DNA of 64,000 nt, taken from NCBI RefSeq assembly GCF_022344005.1, contig NZ_CP092191.1:62001-126000 (forward strand). Reading direction: 5' to 3'. The notes beneath the pieces were generated by a model, which saw nothing but the letters and a program-made list of their open reading frames with translations, was not told the DNA's origin and ran no database searches. Positions 18,436 to 29,039 of the stretch are shown here, one piece after another. Source of the stretch: Deinococcus sp. KNUC1210 (GTDB lineage Bacteria > Deinococcota > Deinococci > Deinococcales > Deinococcaceae). A program made the position numbers and the translations under genes. Position 1 is the first letter of the stretch. Each line of letters begins with the position of its first letter.

Positions 18436-18477
18436 GGCGAAGTGGCCCACGGCTCAGGGCCATCTGGACACTTCGCC
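18436..18477. terminator. Possible bidirectional terminator hairpin
   Basis: GGCGAAGTG (18436-18444) pairs with CACTTCGCC (18469-18477), with a further GGCCC/GGGCC inner stem. It lies between the convergent GH125 and MFS genes. No T-run follows, so factor-independent termination is uncertain. Confidence 0.4.
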
Positions 18478-18547
18478 GGGTCTCCCCTGCTGGACTTCTG
18501 GACGGTCGAAGCTCACCTCCGGCCCGCGTTCTGCTGCCGCTCCGCCC

Positions 18548-19984
18548 TCAGGAGTTCTGTACGTTGCTGGCAGCGCGGCTCAGTGTGGCGGGGCGGGTGT
18601 CGATGGGCAGGCACAGTAGAGCGGTCAGAACTGCCAGAGCAATTTCGATGCGGAACAGAATTCGGAACTGTTCGAGGTCGTGGGCCTGACCGACCAGTGC
18701 CACGGTGATCGCCACGCCCATGACGGTTCCGATCTGCCGGATCGCCTGATTCACGGCGCTGCCGATTCCGAAGCGGCTGGGCATCAGGCCGGAAACGGCG
18801 GCTGCCGAAAGCGAAGGCAGTACCATGCCGGTTCCGATGCCGGTCAGCAGCGTGCCCGGTAGCCAGTGGCCCAGGTAATCGGGGTGAAGGGTGGGCATGA
18901 AGGTGAACCACACCGCGCCCGCCGCGAAGACCAGTGCGCCGAGCACCATCAGGGTGCGGTGTCCCAGCCGCGAGGCGATTCGTCCGGTGATCACCGACAC
19001 CGGGATCACGAGCAGCGGCCCCGGCATGGCGGCCAGCCCAGCGGTGCCGAGCGGAAACTTCCAGATGGCGGTCATGAACAGGAAGAACGAGAAGAACATC
19101 ATCGCGAAGACCGTGCCGAAGACGAAGGTAGCCAGATTGACCGCCCGGTAGGTGCGGTTGCGAAACAGCGTCAGGTCGATGGCCGGGTAAGGGGTGCGGC
19201 GTGCCCAGACCACGAACAGCCCCAGCACCGCCAGACCGCCCAGCAGACAGGCATACAGGGCGGGCGAGAGCCATCCCCATTGATCCGAGCGCACCAGACC
19301 CAGCGCGACGGCTCCCACACCCACGATCAGCAGCAGCACGCCGATCAGGTCGAGCGGCGCGGCACGCTCGGGGCTGCGCGACTCCTGAATCAGGCGGGCG
19401 GCGCCCCAGACCGAGATCAGCCCGAGGGGCAGGTTGATATAAAAGGCCCACGGCCAGCCGCCCACGCCGATCAGCCACGAGCCGACGCTCGGCCCCACGG
19501 CTGCGCCCAGCCCGCTGAGGGCACCCCACAGGCTCACCGCGATGGCCCGTCGTTCCGGCGGAAATGCGCCCAGCACGACGGCGAGCGAGGCAGGCATCAG
19601 CAGGGCCGCCCCCACGGCCTGAAGTACCCGGAACACGATCAGCAGCGAGACGCCGCCTGATAGTCCGCAGCCGAGCGAGGCCAGCAGGAAGAGGGACAGC
19701 CCGGTCAGGAACATCCGCCGCCTGCCATACAGGTCGGCCAGCCGTCCGGCAGGCACTAGCAGCACCGCGTAAACCACGGTGTAGGCGTTCAGCACCCACG
19801 ACAGGTCTTCCGTGTTGGTGCCGGGAAAAGCGCGGGTCAGTACCGGGAAGGCCACATACAGCACCGTGGCGTCGATGGAAATCAGGAACACGGCGATACT
19901 CGCCATCAGGAAGATCGGCCAGGGAGACGCGGGGAGGGTCACGGGTGCAAGGCCCGGAGCGGCAGAGCGGGCAGGGTCAGACAT
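18548..19984 (-). CDS. MFS drug-efflux transporter, DHA2 (EmrB/QacA) type
   Basis: This 478-residue membrane protein has about fourteen hydrophobic helices, as in the DHA2 family of proton-driven exporters. It carries the motif A-like LYGRRRMFLTGL after the second helix and the antiporter motif C region GAAVGPSVGSWLIG in helix 5, both typical of EmrB/QacA relatives. It starts three bases after the stop of the SDR gene, so the two form an operon. Both lie under a TetR regulator gene with paired operators, so export of a compound that is also reduced or oxidised by the SDR is a reasonable guess. The substrate is unknown. Confidence 0.9.
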   Translation of the reverse strand: MSDPARSAAPGLAPVTLPASPWPIFLMASIAVFLISIDATVLYVAFPVLTRAFPGTNTEDLSWVLNAYTVVYAVLLVPAGRLADLYGRRRMFLTGLSLFLLASLGCGLSGGVSLLIVFRVLQAVGAALLMPASLAVVLGAFPPERRAIAVSLWGALSGLGAAVGPSVGSWLIGVGGWPWAFYINLPLGLISVWGAARLIQESRSPERAAPLDLIGVLLLIVGVGAVALGLVRSDQWGWLSPALYACLLGGLAVLGLFVVWARRTPYPAIDLTLFRNRTYRAVNLATFVFGTVFAMMFFSFFLFMTAIWKFPLGTAGLAAMPGPLLVIPVSVITGRIASRLGHRTLMVLGALVFAAGAVWFTFMPTLHPDYLGHWLPGTLLTGIGTGMVLPSLSAAAVSGLMPSRFGIGSAVNQAIRQIGTVMGVAITVALVGQAHDLEQFRILFRIEIALAVLTALLCLPIDTRPATLSRAASNVQNS

Positions 19985-19987
19985 GGC

Positions 19988-20686
19988 TTACTGCGGCACC
20001 GTCGGTCGGCCCGACAGCCCCTGCTTCACCTGACGGCTGACCTCGTCGGCCAGTACCTCATCCTGACCCGCTTCCAGCCCGTTCAGGGTCTGCCGCACCA
20101 CTTCGGCAGGCGCGACTTTCGGACCCTGTACTGCGCTCGCCATGTCAGTGTCGATATAGCCGACATGAACTGCCAGCACCTGCGTATGCTGCGCCCGCAA
20201 TTCGCCGCGCAGCCCGTTGGTCAGCGACCACGCGGCTGCCTTCGAGACGCTGTAGCTGGCCGCGCCGGGGAAATTGACCCAGCTCAGGGCCGACAGGACA
20301 TTGACGATGGCTCCCCCGCCCTGCCGGGCCAGTACCGGCGCAAACGCCCGGCTCAGTTCCAGCGGTCCGACGACGTTCGTCTCGAACTCGGCCCGCAGCG
20401 CTTCCAGACTCCCGTCGTCCAGCAGGCGTGCGCCGTCCTGTCGCAGAATGCCCGCGTTGTTGATAAGCAGTGTCACGTCTGGGCAGGCCGGGACCGCTGC
20501 CGTGATGTCAGCGGCTGAGGTCACGTCCAGCCGGACCGGAACGACACCGGGCATGTGGACGCTGCCGGGATCGCGCACAGCGGCATAGACCTTGCTCGCT
20601 CCCCGCTCCAGCAGCGCCTCAGCAAAGGCCAATCCCAAGCCACGATTGGCACCGGTCACGAGGGCAACGGCATTCTGTACGTTCAT
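19988..20686 (-). CDS. Short-chain dehydrogenase/reductase (SDR)
   Basis: This 232-residue classical SDR has TGANRGLG (cofactor glycine motif) near residue 11, [10 protein letters not shown] near 80, the catalytic serine in NVLSALSW near 133 and YSVSKAA (catalytic Tyr and Lys) near 151. The cofactor is NAD(P)H. ATG 20686 has a CCGGAGG ribosome binding site. A near-perfect 20-bp palindrome lies 32 bases upstream (20718-20737), matching one upstream of the TetR gene. It is co-transcribed with the MFS exporter. Confidence 0.9.
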   Translation of the reverse strand: MNVQNAVALVTGANRGLGLAFAEALLERGASKVYAAVRDPGSVHMPGVVPVRLDVTSAADITAAVPACPDVTLLINNAGILRQDGARLLDDGSLEALRAEFETNVVGPLELSRAFAPVLARQGGGAIVNVLSALSWVNFPGAASYSVSKAAAWSLTNGLRGELRAQHTQVLAVHVGYIDTDMASAVQGPKVAPAEVVRQTLNGLEAGQDEVLADEVSRQVKQGLSGRPTVPQ

Positions 20687-20717
20687 GGTAAACCTCCGGA
20701 GAGTAATGTTTTACTTT

Positions 20718-20737
20718 TAAGATGACCGGTCGTCTTA
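20718..20737. promoter_or_regulatory. TetR operator O1 upstream of SDR-MFS operon
   Basis: TAAGATGACCGGTCGTCTTA is a 20-bp palindrome with one mismatched position pair. The core ATGACCGGTCGTCTTAAAA recurs upstream of the TetR gene itself, so it is very probably the binding site of that regulator. Confidence 0.75.
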
Positions 20738-20775
20738 AAACGGCCAAGAGGCGTGGTGCCTGCGGCGGACGAGCT

Positions 20776-21354
20776 TCAGACAAGAAGTTTGTGCAGCACC
20801 GTCTTCAGAAACAGATGAAGCGGAGCCGGGTCCTGCTGCACTTTGAACCGGAGCACCGATCCTTCCCAGGCATTGATGATGAATGCGGCGAGATCGGCAG
20901 CGGGTTGAGGATCGGTGAGCTGTCCAGCCTGCTGCGCTTCGGCGATGACCGTGGCAACCGCGTCGGTCCACTGGCTCAGCGCTCCATCGACCTCGGTGCG
21001 GATCAGGGAACTCTGGCCCGAGAGTTCGGTGGCGAAGTTGCCCAGCAGGCAGCCCCGGTAGCGCTGACGCTGCAACGCGGTCTCGACCAGCGCAGTGAAA
21101 TACGCCCTGAGCCGCTCCAGTGGCGCAAGAGTTTCGTCGGACAGCATCTCGCGGATCGGCTGGTTGGTCAGGACAAAGCGCTGCACCACTGCCGCGCCCA
21201 GTTCCTCTTTGCTGACGAAGTGGTTGTAAAACGATCCCTTGGGCACCCCTGCCGCCTCGGTGATGTCCTGCACCGCCGTGGCATTGAAGCCGCGCTCGTG
21301 GAGCGTTTCGAGTCCACTCTCCAGCAATTGTTCACGCACGTTCCCTCTAACCAT
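20776..21354 (-). CDS. TetR-family transcriptional regulator
   Basis: This 192-residue repressor has the helix-turn-helix ITEAAGVPKGSFYNHFVSKEEL near residues 30-50 and the YfiR/NemR-like C-terminal domain with CLLGNFATELS near 103, where the cysteine is typical of a subgroup sensing electrophiles. Its start lies just downstream of a copy of the palindromic operator (21360-21380), and the SDR-MFS operon it precedes has a second copy. It therefore probably represses itself and the operon. Cysteine-based sensing is inference from family resemblance. Confidence 0.9.
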   Translation of the reverse strand: MVRGNVREQLLESGLETLHERGFNATAVQDITEAAGVPKGSFYNHFVSKEELGAAVVQRFVLTNQPIREMLSDETLAPLERLRAYFTALVETALQRQRYRGCLLGNFATELSGQSSLIRTEVDGALSQWTDAVATVIAEAQQAGQLTDPQPAADLAAFIINAWEGSVLRFKVQQDPAPLHLFLKTVLHKLLV

Positions 21355-21359
21355 ACAAT

Positions 21360-21380
21360 TAATATGACCGGTCGTCTTAA
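21360..21380. promoter_or_regulatory. TetR operator O2 (autoregulatory)
   Basis: The 16-mer TGACCGGTCGTCTTAA at the core is identical to O1. It begins six bases before the TetR start codon, so bound repressor would block its own promoter. Confidence 0.72.
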
Positions 21381-21507
21381 AATTGTCAAGGAGGCTGACC
21401 AGCGCCGTGGCAGAGGAAACATTCCGCTCAGCCGTGGGGCGAAGCGCCTCAGCTGTTCCTGCGGAACTTTCTGGAGGTGGCCGAAGAGGACTGAACTTAC
21501 AGGGGTC

Positions 21508-22194
21508 TCAGTGAGTTTCTACCTGGGGCGCAAATTCCTGAGCCAGCTGGGGATGGGGTTCGAGCGGCTGCGACGGACTGAGCAGGTGATTGGCGGCCAC
21601 AGCCAGACCGGCTCCCAGAAGCGGCGCTGCCCAGTAGAGCCAGTGCGCCGTCCAGATGCCGCTGGCGAGGGCCGGGCCAAAACTCCGGGCCGGATTCATG
21701 CTGGCTCCGGTGATAGGACCGCCCATCAGCGCTTCCAGTGCCACCGTGCCTCCGACCGCCCACGGAAGGCCGCTCCGCAGCGCCACCAGCAGCAGAAAAA
21801 ATGTCAGAACGGTTTCCAGGGTGAACGCCTGAGCGACGCTGCCCGCCGGAACGGTTACGCCGAGCTGACCTTTCAGGCCGAACAGCGCGAGCAGAACAAA
21901 GCCTGCCAGAGACGCCCCGAGCAGCTGCGCGAGGAGATACGGGACGGCGCGTGCCAGCGGAAATTTTCCGGCCAGCACGAGCGCGAAGGTGGCCGCCGGG
22001 TTGATGTGTGCGCCGCTGATGGGCGCGAGCGCTGCGATGATGACCGTGACGATCAGGCCGAACACCAGTGCCACGCCCGTATGACCCAGGGCCGCCGTCT
22101 GAGCATCCACCACCGCTGCTCCCGGGCCGAAAAACACCAGTGCAAAGGTGCCGAGCAGTTCGGCCAGCAGCACACGGGAGAGCGGCACGCTCAC
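21508..22194 (-). CDS. Aquaporin / MIP-family channel in arsenic operon
   Basis: This 228-residue channel has six predicted helices and both pore motifs: SGAHINPAATF near 61 and TGASMNPARSFGPAL near 165. The arginine after the second NPA is the selectivity-filter residue; the RSFGP form is closer to AqpZ-like channels than to GlpF. A GTG start directly follows the arsC stop codon. In Sinorhizobium meliloti an aquaporin (AqpS) replaces the ArsB pump so that arsenite made by ArsC leaves down its gradient. The same role is inferred here from the arsR-arsC-aqp order. Confidence 0.88.
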   Translation of the reverse strand: MSVPLSRVLLAELLGTFALVFFGPGAAVVDAQTAALGHTGVALVFGLIVTVIIAALAPISGAHINPAATFALVLAGKFPLARAVPYLLAQLLGASLAGFVLLALFGLKGQLGVTVPAGSVAQAFTLETVLTFFLLLVALRSGLPWAVGGTVALEALMGGPITGASMNPARSFGPALASGIWTAHWLYWAAPLLGAGLAVAANHLLSPSQPLEPHPQLAQEFAPQVETH

Positions 22195-22665
22195 TCAGCT
22201 GACCGAGACGACAGGACTGTCTTCATAGGAAGCGGGAACCGGCTGACCTTCCTTCAGGCTGCGGACAAAGCCCTCGAAGTGAACTCGCAGCTGGTCACGC
22301 ACCGCACGCCAGCGGTCCAGACTGCCGCCGGACGGATCGACGAAGGGGTAATGCAGGCGAACGGTGTTCCCCGGATAGACCGGACAGGCTTCGGCGGCAC
22401 TGTCACAGACGGTCAGCACGTAATCGAAGTTCCAGGGGTCGGGCACATCGAACAGGGTCTTGCTGGTGTGGCTCGACAGGTCCAGACCGATCTCGGCCAT
22501 CACCGTCTTCGCGTCATCCTTGACACGGGTGGCTTCCGTTCCCGCCGAGTGGACGTCGAGCGGCAACGCCAGATGCCGAGCAGCGTCACGTGTCAGCGCT
22601 TCGGCCATCTGTGAGCGGGCGCTGTTATGGGTGCACAGGATCAGCACACGGGGAGGAACATTCAT
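22195..22665 (-). CDS. arsC: Arsenate reductase, thioredoxin-coupled (low-molecular-weight phosphatase fold)
   Basis: This 156-residue enzyme reduces arsenate to arsenite. The nucleophile loop LCTHNSARSQMAEAL (about 10-24) is the CX5R motif of the low-molecular-weight phosphatase-type ArsC. The central VLTVCDSAAEACPVYPG (about 83-99) supplies the two further cysteines of the disulfide relay, as in thioredoxin-coupled enzymes. It begins four bases after the arsR stop and abuts the aquaporin gene, so the three form one transcript. Confidence 0.93.
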   Translation of the reverse strand: MNVPPRVLILCTHNSARSQMAEALTRDAARHLALPLDVHSAGTEATRVKDDAKTVMAEIGLDLSSHTSKTLFDVPDPWNFDYVLTVCDSAAEACPVYPGNTVRLHYPFVDPSGGSLDRWRAVRDQLRVHFEGFVRSLKEGQPVPASYEDSPVVSVS

Positions 22666-22669
22666 GACC

Positions 22670-22990
22670 TCAGCATATCGATTTCTCTTGATGCGTCAAG
22701 GCGACGGGAGAACGGAAGACCTCGCTCAGAAGCTCGCCTCCCAGCCGAAAGAGCGGCTCCTGACACAGGCTGTAATACGTGTTCTTGCCGCGCTGCTCCG
22801 ACACGATCAACCCCGCATCGCGCAGGATCCCCAGATGATACGAAACCTTCGACTGCGGTAGATCGAGCAGCGCTTCAAGGTCGCAGACGCAGTGTTCACC
22901 TCCGGCCAGAAAGCGCACCAGTTCGAAGCGAATCTCGTGGGACAACGCTTTGAGCTGGTCCAGCACGGCGGAGGAAGCGGGACGAGTCAT
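22670..22990 (-). CDS. arsR: ArsR/SmtB-family metalloregulator
   Basis: This 106-residue winged-helix repressor carries EHCVCDLEALL, the cysteine-containing helix that binds arsenite in ArsR, followed by the DNA-reading helix DLPQSKVSYHLGILRDAG. ATG 22990 is chosen because TACAAT ends six bases upstream (leaderless) and because it fits the family length; an in-frame start 11 codons upstream also exists. It heads the arsR-arsC-aqp operon and should release DNA on binding arsenite or antimonite. Confidence 0.92.
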   Translation of the reverse strand: MTRPASSAVLDQLKALSHEIRFELVRFLAGGEHCVCDLEALLDLPQSKVSYHLGILRDAGLIVSEQRGKNTYYSLCQEPLFRLGGELLSEVFRSPVALTHQEKSIC

Positions 22991-22996
22991 CCAACC

Positions 22997-23002
22997 ATTG
23001 TA
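22997..23002 (-). promoter_or_regulatory. Leaderless -10 box of the ars operon
   Basis: TACAAT on the minus strand ends six bases before ATG 22990. Confidence 0.5.
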
Positions 23003-23090
23003 GGAGTTGAAAAGAAGCAGCATTCCATCAAATTAAGCTGTTCTGAATCTTTACGACAGCTTTCGTGGGCGGCCTCAGTCCTGCTCCTGA

Positions 23091-23690
23091 TCAGGTGAAG
23101 ACAAGCAGGGCCGCGCAGACCAGAACCAGCAGACCCAGCAGAGCTGCCGCGATTCTTGGCAGGGCATTCCTGCTCGTCAGCCGCCACGGATCTGGCAGGC
23201 GTTGTATTCGCGGATCTGTCGGCACGACCGACTCGAATTCCTGCAACTGCCGTTCGAGCGCGGCTGTTCCCCGGGCATGATGGGCAGCCTCCAGGCGTGC
23301 CTGCTGTGCCCGGAATATCTGACCACGCTGGGCGTAGGCCGCCGCCTGATGGAGCAGCATGGACACATTCGCTTCCAGCGGCCTGGGCGCTGCGAGCAGG
23401 TTGCCCACCAGTGCATCTGGCGTAAAGAACCAGCCGAACGGCACGCCCCACCACCCCAGCAGCGCAGTTTTGGCACTGGCACTCCCCAGCCGCCGACCCG
23501 CACACGGCGGACACACCAGCAGGGTGGCCTGTCCATGCCTCGTTACCACCAGCGCACTCCAAGCCCACTGCATCTGAACAATGCGGAGATGAGGAGAGTC
23601 GCGCCCACACCCTTCGCACACCACGAGTGCCGACAGGCGAGGCGGCGAAGCAGAGGCAGGCTGGCGTCCGGTAGAAGGTGGAGTGGGCAT
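23091..23690 (-). CDS. Hypothetical protein with zinc-ribbon-like cysteines and C-terminal membrane anchor
   Basis: I do not recognise this 199-residue protein as a named family. Near residue 25 it has CEGC and near 60 CPPC, the paired cysteines of a zinc ribbon. A central stretch (about 105-150) is helical and rich in alanine, glutamine and arginine. The last 20 residues form one strong hydrophobic helix (LPRIAAALLGLLVLVCAALLVF), a probable tail anchor leaving the ribbon in the cytoplasm. ATG 23690 has AAGGA upstream. It is a single gene upstream of the ars operon on the same strand. Confidence 0.7.
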   Translation of the reverse strand: MPTPPSTGRQPASASPPRLSALVVCEGCGRDSPHLRIVQMQWAWSALVVTRHGQATLLVCPPCAGRRLGSASAKTALLGWWGVPFGWFFTPDALVGNLLAAPRPLEANVSMLLHQAAAYAQRGQIFRAQQARLEAAHHARGTAALERQLQEFESVVPTDPRIQRLPDPWRLTSRNALPRIAAALLGLLVLVCAALLVFT

Positions 23691-24144
23691 TCCTTGATCG
23701 TGTCATAGGGCAACGCCCTTCGTCGCCGAACTTGTGGCAGAAGAGCAGGAGTGGAGAGATCCGGCGGTGCGCGATCTTTCCACTCAAGACATGAACTGCG
23801 TTTGATTTACACCTGTGTAAAAAGAGCACGAGAACGGTGTTTGCCTGGACCGACATCCTGCCGCCAGAAGTCTACATTCACGACTGGAATTCGCCTGGAG
23901 GGATCACTCGGTGCACATGAGGCGTTCCAAATCTAGCGATGGTTGCTGATGCTGCATCTCCTGACGCACGAGTGCCCCCAAAAGGGCCAGATGCTGACCG
24001 TGATCCCTAGCAGCCGGGTCCAGAGAGTGATCTTTCCGAGCCCTTCCCGCCAACTTCCTGAAACCATCCACGAAGGCTTTATCCATCCGTCAAACGGGAC
24101 CCTGACGCTGCCGAGTAGGGCGCGACTCCTTCATACTGACCAGG
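23691..24144. other. Intergenic region with no confident gene
   Basis: A 60-codon minus-strand frame at 23904-24086 (starting MDKAFVDGFRKLAGRARKD) has protein-like composition and could encode a small unknown protein, but it has no clear ribosome binding site or -10 box. The remainder holds no recognised feature other than sequence leading into the permease gene. Confidence 0.35.
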
Positions 24145-26106
<1,962 letters not shown>

Positions 26107-26340
26107 TGGTCGAGCCGCATAAGCCGAAGGCACGCGCAGCAGGACAGATCAGAGCACTGAACACAGCAGAGTAAATCAGACGGGGCGGTCTTCATCAGGA
26201 GGCCGTCCTTTGTTATGTGCTGCCCTTCAGATCTATCGTCTGCCGGGCAGCAAGGGAAGGAAGGAGTTCAACGATGAGCCAGAGTCTCTCGTAGCTCGGC
26301 CTGCAATGGACTGAAAAGAATGCTTCTGGCAGCGATTCCG
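26107..26340. other. Intergenic region after the permease gene
   Basis: No gene is seen here. GACGG near 26177 and CCGTC near 26206 could form a weak hairpin followed by CTTTGTT, a possible terminator of the permease transcript. Confidence 0.3.
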
Positions 26341-26541
26341 TCAGCCGAACTTGCTTTTGCCCGGCAACCATTCATGACAGGTCGCGGTGCAGCCTTCAGA
26401 AAGACCAACTCCATCTCCCCTGTTGAACTTGACTGCGAAGCCCGTGCTGTCAGAGTCTCGACAGACTCCGTCAGTAGTGTAGAAACACACATCAATCCAA
26501 TCACAGTTACAGCCTAGAGAGTCATCCTTCTTCCTCTTCAT
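26341..26541 (-). CDS. Candidate small cysteine-rich peptide (66 aa)
   Basis: This frame encodes a charged start (MKRKKDD) followed by a body with six cysteines in 66 residues, in the order CNC, VCF, VCR, GCTATC. It is also rich in serine, threonine, glycine and aspartate. No signal peptide or maturation enzyme gene is nearby and no strong ribosome binding site is present, so it may be spurious. Composition is less GC-rich than its neighbours. If real, it could be a metal-binding or disulfide-bonded small protein. It is divergent from the solute-binding protein gene and ends 42 bases from that gene's start. Confidence 0.33.
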   Translation of the reverse strand: MKRKKDDSLGCNCDWIDVCFYTTDGVCRDSDSTGFAVKFNRGDGVGLSEGCTATCHEWLPGKSKFG

Positions 26542-26582
26542 ACCTAGATACCTGTAAGTCGGCGATGTGTCAGGAGTTTGCC

Positions 26583-27347
26583 TTGACATTGTTTCGTTCC
26601 CTCATGCTGTCCACTCTGCTGCTCGTCTCGACTGCCCAGGCCGCCGACCTCGGCAGAATTCAGACCGCTGGCACCTTCCGTCTCGCCTACAGCACCAACC
26701 AGCCAGCCCTGATCTCTTCGGACAACAATGCGATCAGCGGCTTTGCTACCGAACTCATGGCGCTGATTGCCAAAGAGATGAAGATTGGTTCTGTCAGCTG
26801 GCGAAACACAAGCACGCCAGATCAGCTGGTTCAGGGGCTGCAGGCTGCGACGTATGACGCCATTATCGACACGCATCTGCCACAGCCGCTCGGAGGCGTC
26901 GACCTCAGCAAGCCGATTGCCTGTGTCGGCGGCGTCATTCTGGCACGTCCCAAAGGCCCCAGTACAGAACAGGCGTTGCAGGGAAAACGGATTGCTGTGG
27001 TTACAAACAGTCCATATTACTATTACGTCCGGAATCTGCCTTTCGAAAAGAAGATCAGCGTATTTGCAACAGAAGATCAGGCCCTCATCGGATTTCTCAG
27101 CGGTAATATCGACGCGCTGATACTCGACCGCTATGCGGCTCTGAAAATCTTCAAGAAGGTCGGAAGCAAACAATTCCAGGTCAGCCCTCTCCTGTGGTCA
27201 CAGGATATCGACGTGGTCGTCGCTCACAGCGATAACAAAGAGGTTCTCTCAGGCATCAATGCCGCTCTGAAGAAATTTCAGGCAGACGGCACATACAGCG
27301 CCCTCAGTATGAAATACTTTAACCAGGACGTTCGCTGTGTACTCTAA
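26583..27347 (+). CDS. Periplasmic solute-binding protein (family 3 type), orphan
   Basis: This protein of about 254 residues resembles ABC-transporter family 3 binding proteins, which bind amino acids or related small molecules. TTG 26583 is preferred over ATG 26565 because AGGAG lies six bases upstream and the product then starts MTLFRSLMLSTLLLVSTAQA, a clean signal peptide cut after AQA. The mature part has the family pattern: GTFRLAYST, FATELMALIAKEM, YDAIIDT and GKRIAVVTNSPYYYYVRN. No permease or ATPase gene is adjacent, so it either serves a distant transporter or is a stand-alone sensor. Confidence 0.85.
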   Translation: MTLFRSLMLSTLLLVSTAQAADLGRIQTAGTFRLAYSTNQPALISSDNNAISGFATELMALIAKEMKIGSVSWRNTSTPDQLVQGLQAATYDAIIDTHLPQPLGGVDLSKPIACVGGVILARPKGPSTEQALQGKRIAVVTNSPYYYYVRNLPFEKKISVFATEDQALIGFLSGNIDALILDRYAALKIFKKVGSKQFQVSPLLWSQDIDVVVAHSDNKEVLSGINAALKKFQADGTYSALSMKYFNQDVRCVL

Positions 27348-27555
27348 TTACAGATAGGCTTCTGGTGAGTCAATAAGTCAAAACTGAGTATAGACGCAGT
27401 GGAGATCGAAGTTTTCAGATATGAGGAGCATAAAGTGAGTATTATAGAATAAGGCGACGTATGAAATAAACTTGCCCCGATTACTTTTCAGTTAGAGTTT
27501 CAAGAACAGAGCCTTTCATTCTGGCAATGAAATAAAAGGGTCAAACATCCTGTCG

Positions 27556-28173
27556 TCACTCTTGAGCTGCTCTCTGAGGCAGAGACCACCAGATCCACAC
27601 GGCGGCCACCAGCAACAGGGCACCGATAGGCGTCACGAATGCTAGACCGATACAGCCCAGGCAGACGACCATCCCGCCCCAGGCGTTGAGTGCGGCGAAG
27701 CGGATGACCGGGTCTGCATCGGCGCCCTGAGCGGCCAGGCGTGTCACCTGTGAGAGGCGTAGATAGAGAAACGAATTCATCGCGTTGGAAGCCGCATAGA
27801 GCGCCACCGCGACAGAGCCGCTGGGGTGTGTCAGGTGCTCGGCCACCAGTGCGGTAGGAAACGGCAGGAAGGTCACGAAGAGCAGAAACAGGGCATTGGT
27901 CCAGACCAGTGAGAGCGTTACCACTTTGACCTGCTGAAGCATGAGGTGGTGTCCGATCCAGGCCACGAAAATCGTGCCGAAGCTGAGGAGGAAGGCAAAA
28001 TACGACGGCCAGCGGCTGATCAGGGCGTGCCAGAGCAGCGGGGGCGTCGAAGCGTCTTCCACTGAAGGAACCCGAATTTCCAGAATGAGCAGCGTAATGG
28101 CAATCGCAAAAACGCCATCACTGAAGGCTTCGAGGCGTCCTGAACTCTTGAAGAAGGCATTCAGCGCAGGCAT
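27556..28173 (-). CDS. TMEM175-type potassium channel / DUF1211 membrane protein
   Basis: This 205-residue protein has six predicted helices. The first contains RLEAFSDGVFAIAITLLILEI, with the FSD motif that defines the bacterial TMEM175 family of potassium-permeable channels. ATG 28173 is preferred because TACACT lies nine bases upstream; an alternative in-frame start is 11 codons further. Length is that of bacterial members with one six-helix repeat, which assemble as tetramers. It is a single gene. Ion selectivity cannot be read from sequence alone. Confidence 0.87.
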   Translation of the reverse strand: MPALNAFFKSSGRLEAFSDGVFAIAITLLILEIRVPSVEDASTPPLLWHALISRWPSYFAFLLSFGTIFVAWIGHHLMLQQVKVVTLSLVWTNALFLLFVTFLPFPTALVAEHLTHPSGSVAVALYAASNAMNSFLYLRLSQVTRLAAQGADADPVIRFAALNAWGGMVVCLGCIGLAFVTPIGALLLVAAVWIWWSLPQRAAQE

Positions 28174-28284
28174 GTCAGATTCAGTGTAAGGAACAACGTT
28201 CAGCAACAGCGGCGCGACTGTTCACCGTCTGTACTGCTTCGCCCTCATGGATGAACAGAGACGAAGCCTCCACATGCCGACAGA

Positions 28285-28613
28285 TCAGTTCTGAGCCGTC
28301 CACAGGGCACGGTATCGGCATGGAGCGCAGGCATCCTCGGGGCGATGCTCAGGGCCTGAAGCAACGACCGCCGCAGCCGGATTCTTCCGAGGGTCATGGC
28401 TGTGACCACATTCAGGTCGCCCATCCAGAAGGCGTGAGCGGTGTCGCCGTCCATCGAGAAGGTCAGCGGCACCCCGGCGACAGCGACAAAACTCACCATG
28501 ACCGTGTGACCGCTGCGGCCATCGAGGACCACGGTAAGAGACAGGTCACTGAAGTCAAACGCGAACAGAGGGTTCCGTCCAGCGGCCGGGTCGTCGTGCT
28601 GTGGCTTCAACAC
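28285..28613 (-). pseudogene. SCP2-type sterol-carrier domain protein, frame broken near 28317
   Basis: The visible frame has features of the SCP-2 lipid-binding domain: FDFSDLSLTVVLDG, VPLTFSMDGDTAHAFWMGDL and NVVTAMTLGRIRLRRSLLQAL. After MPALHA it leaves the family pattern. Inserting one base near 28317 restores ARYRALWTAQN and a stop at 28285, the normal C-terminus of such proteins. The start is uncertain: GTG 28613 is the first usable codon, but the frame is open about ten codons further. Its role is unknown; SCP2 domains bind lipids or fatty acyl compounds. Confidence 0.6.
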
Positions 28614-29039
28614 CTCTGCCGATAGGTCCTGGAGATGTGCCGCGTCTCGTTAAGGGCCGCCGGACGAAGCGTGGCTGGACGGGGGTGGACGCTCACCAGA
28701 CAGCTTCATCGTCCCTTGACTGGTGCTCCTGCCGAAGATCAGGCAGGTCTGCAACAACTGGCCGCCGCTCTCAAAGGCTGAACTCCGTCAGTCAGCAAAC
28801 CGCGACACGCGACAGAAACGTCATCACCCTCCGGCAGCATCAGAACACTCTGGTGCTCTTTTTATTGGCACCTGATGGCCCAGTCCAGCACCTTGAGGAC
28901 CACGAAGGACGCCCCTGATGACCGCTGCTGCTCAGCTTCTGCTTCTGCAAGCATGTCGATGAACTGCGCCCCGTCCCTTCCTCCTGTGAGCATGCACGGT
29001 ATGGTGTGTCTGTCATTCGTGCCCTTGGAGGAAGTCCAG
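28614..29039. other. Intergenic region before aldo/keto reductase
   Basis: An in-frame upstream extension of the reductase gene exists here but has no family similarity, and the strong ribosome binding site lies at its 3' end. No other feature is seen. Confidence 0.4.
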
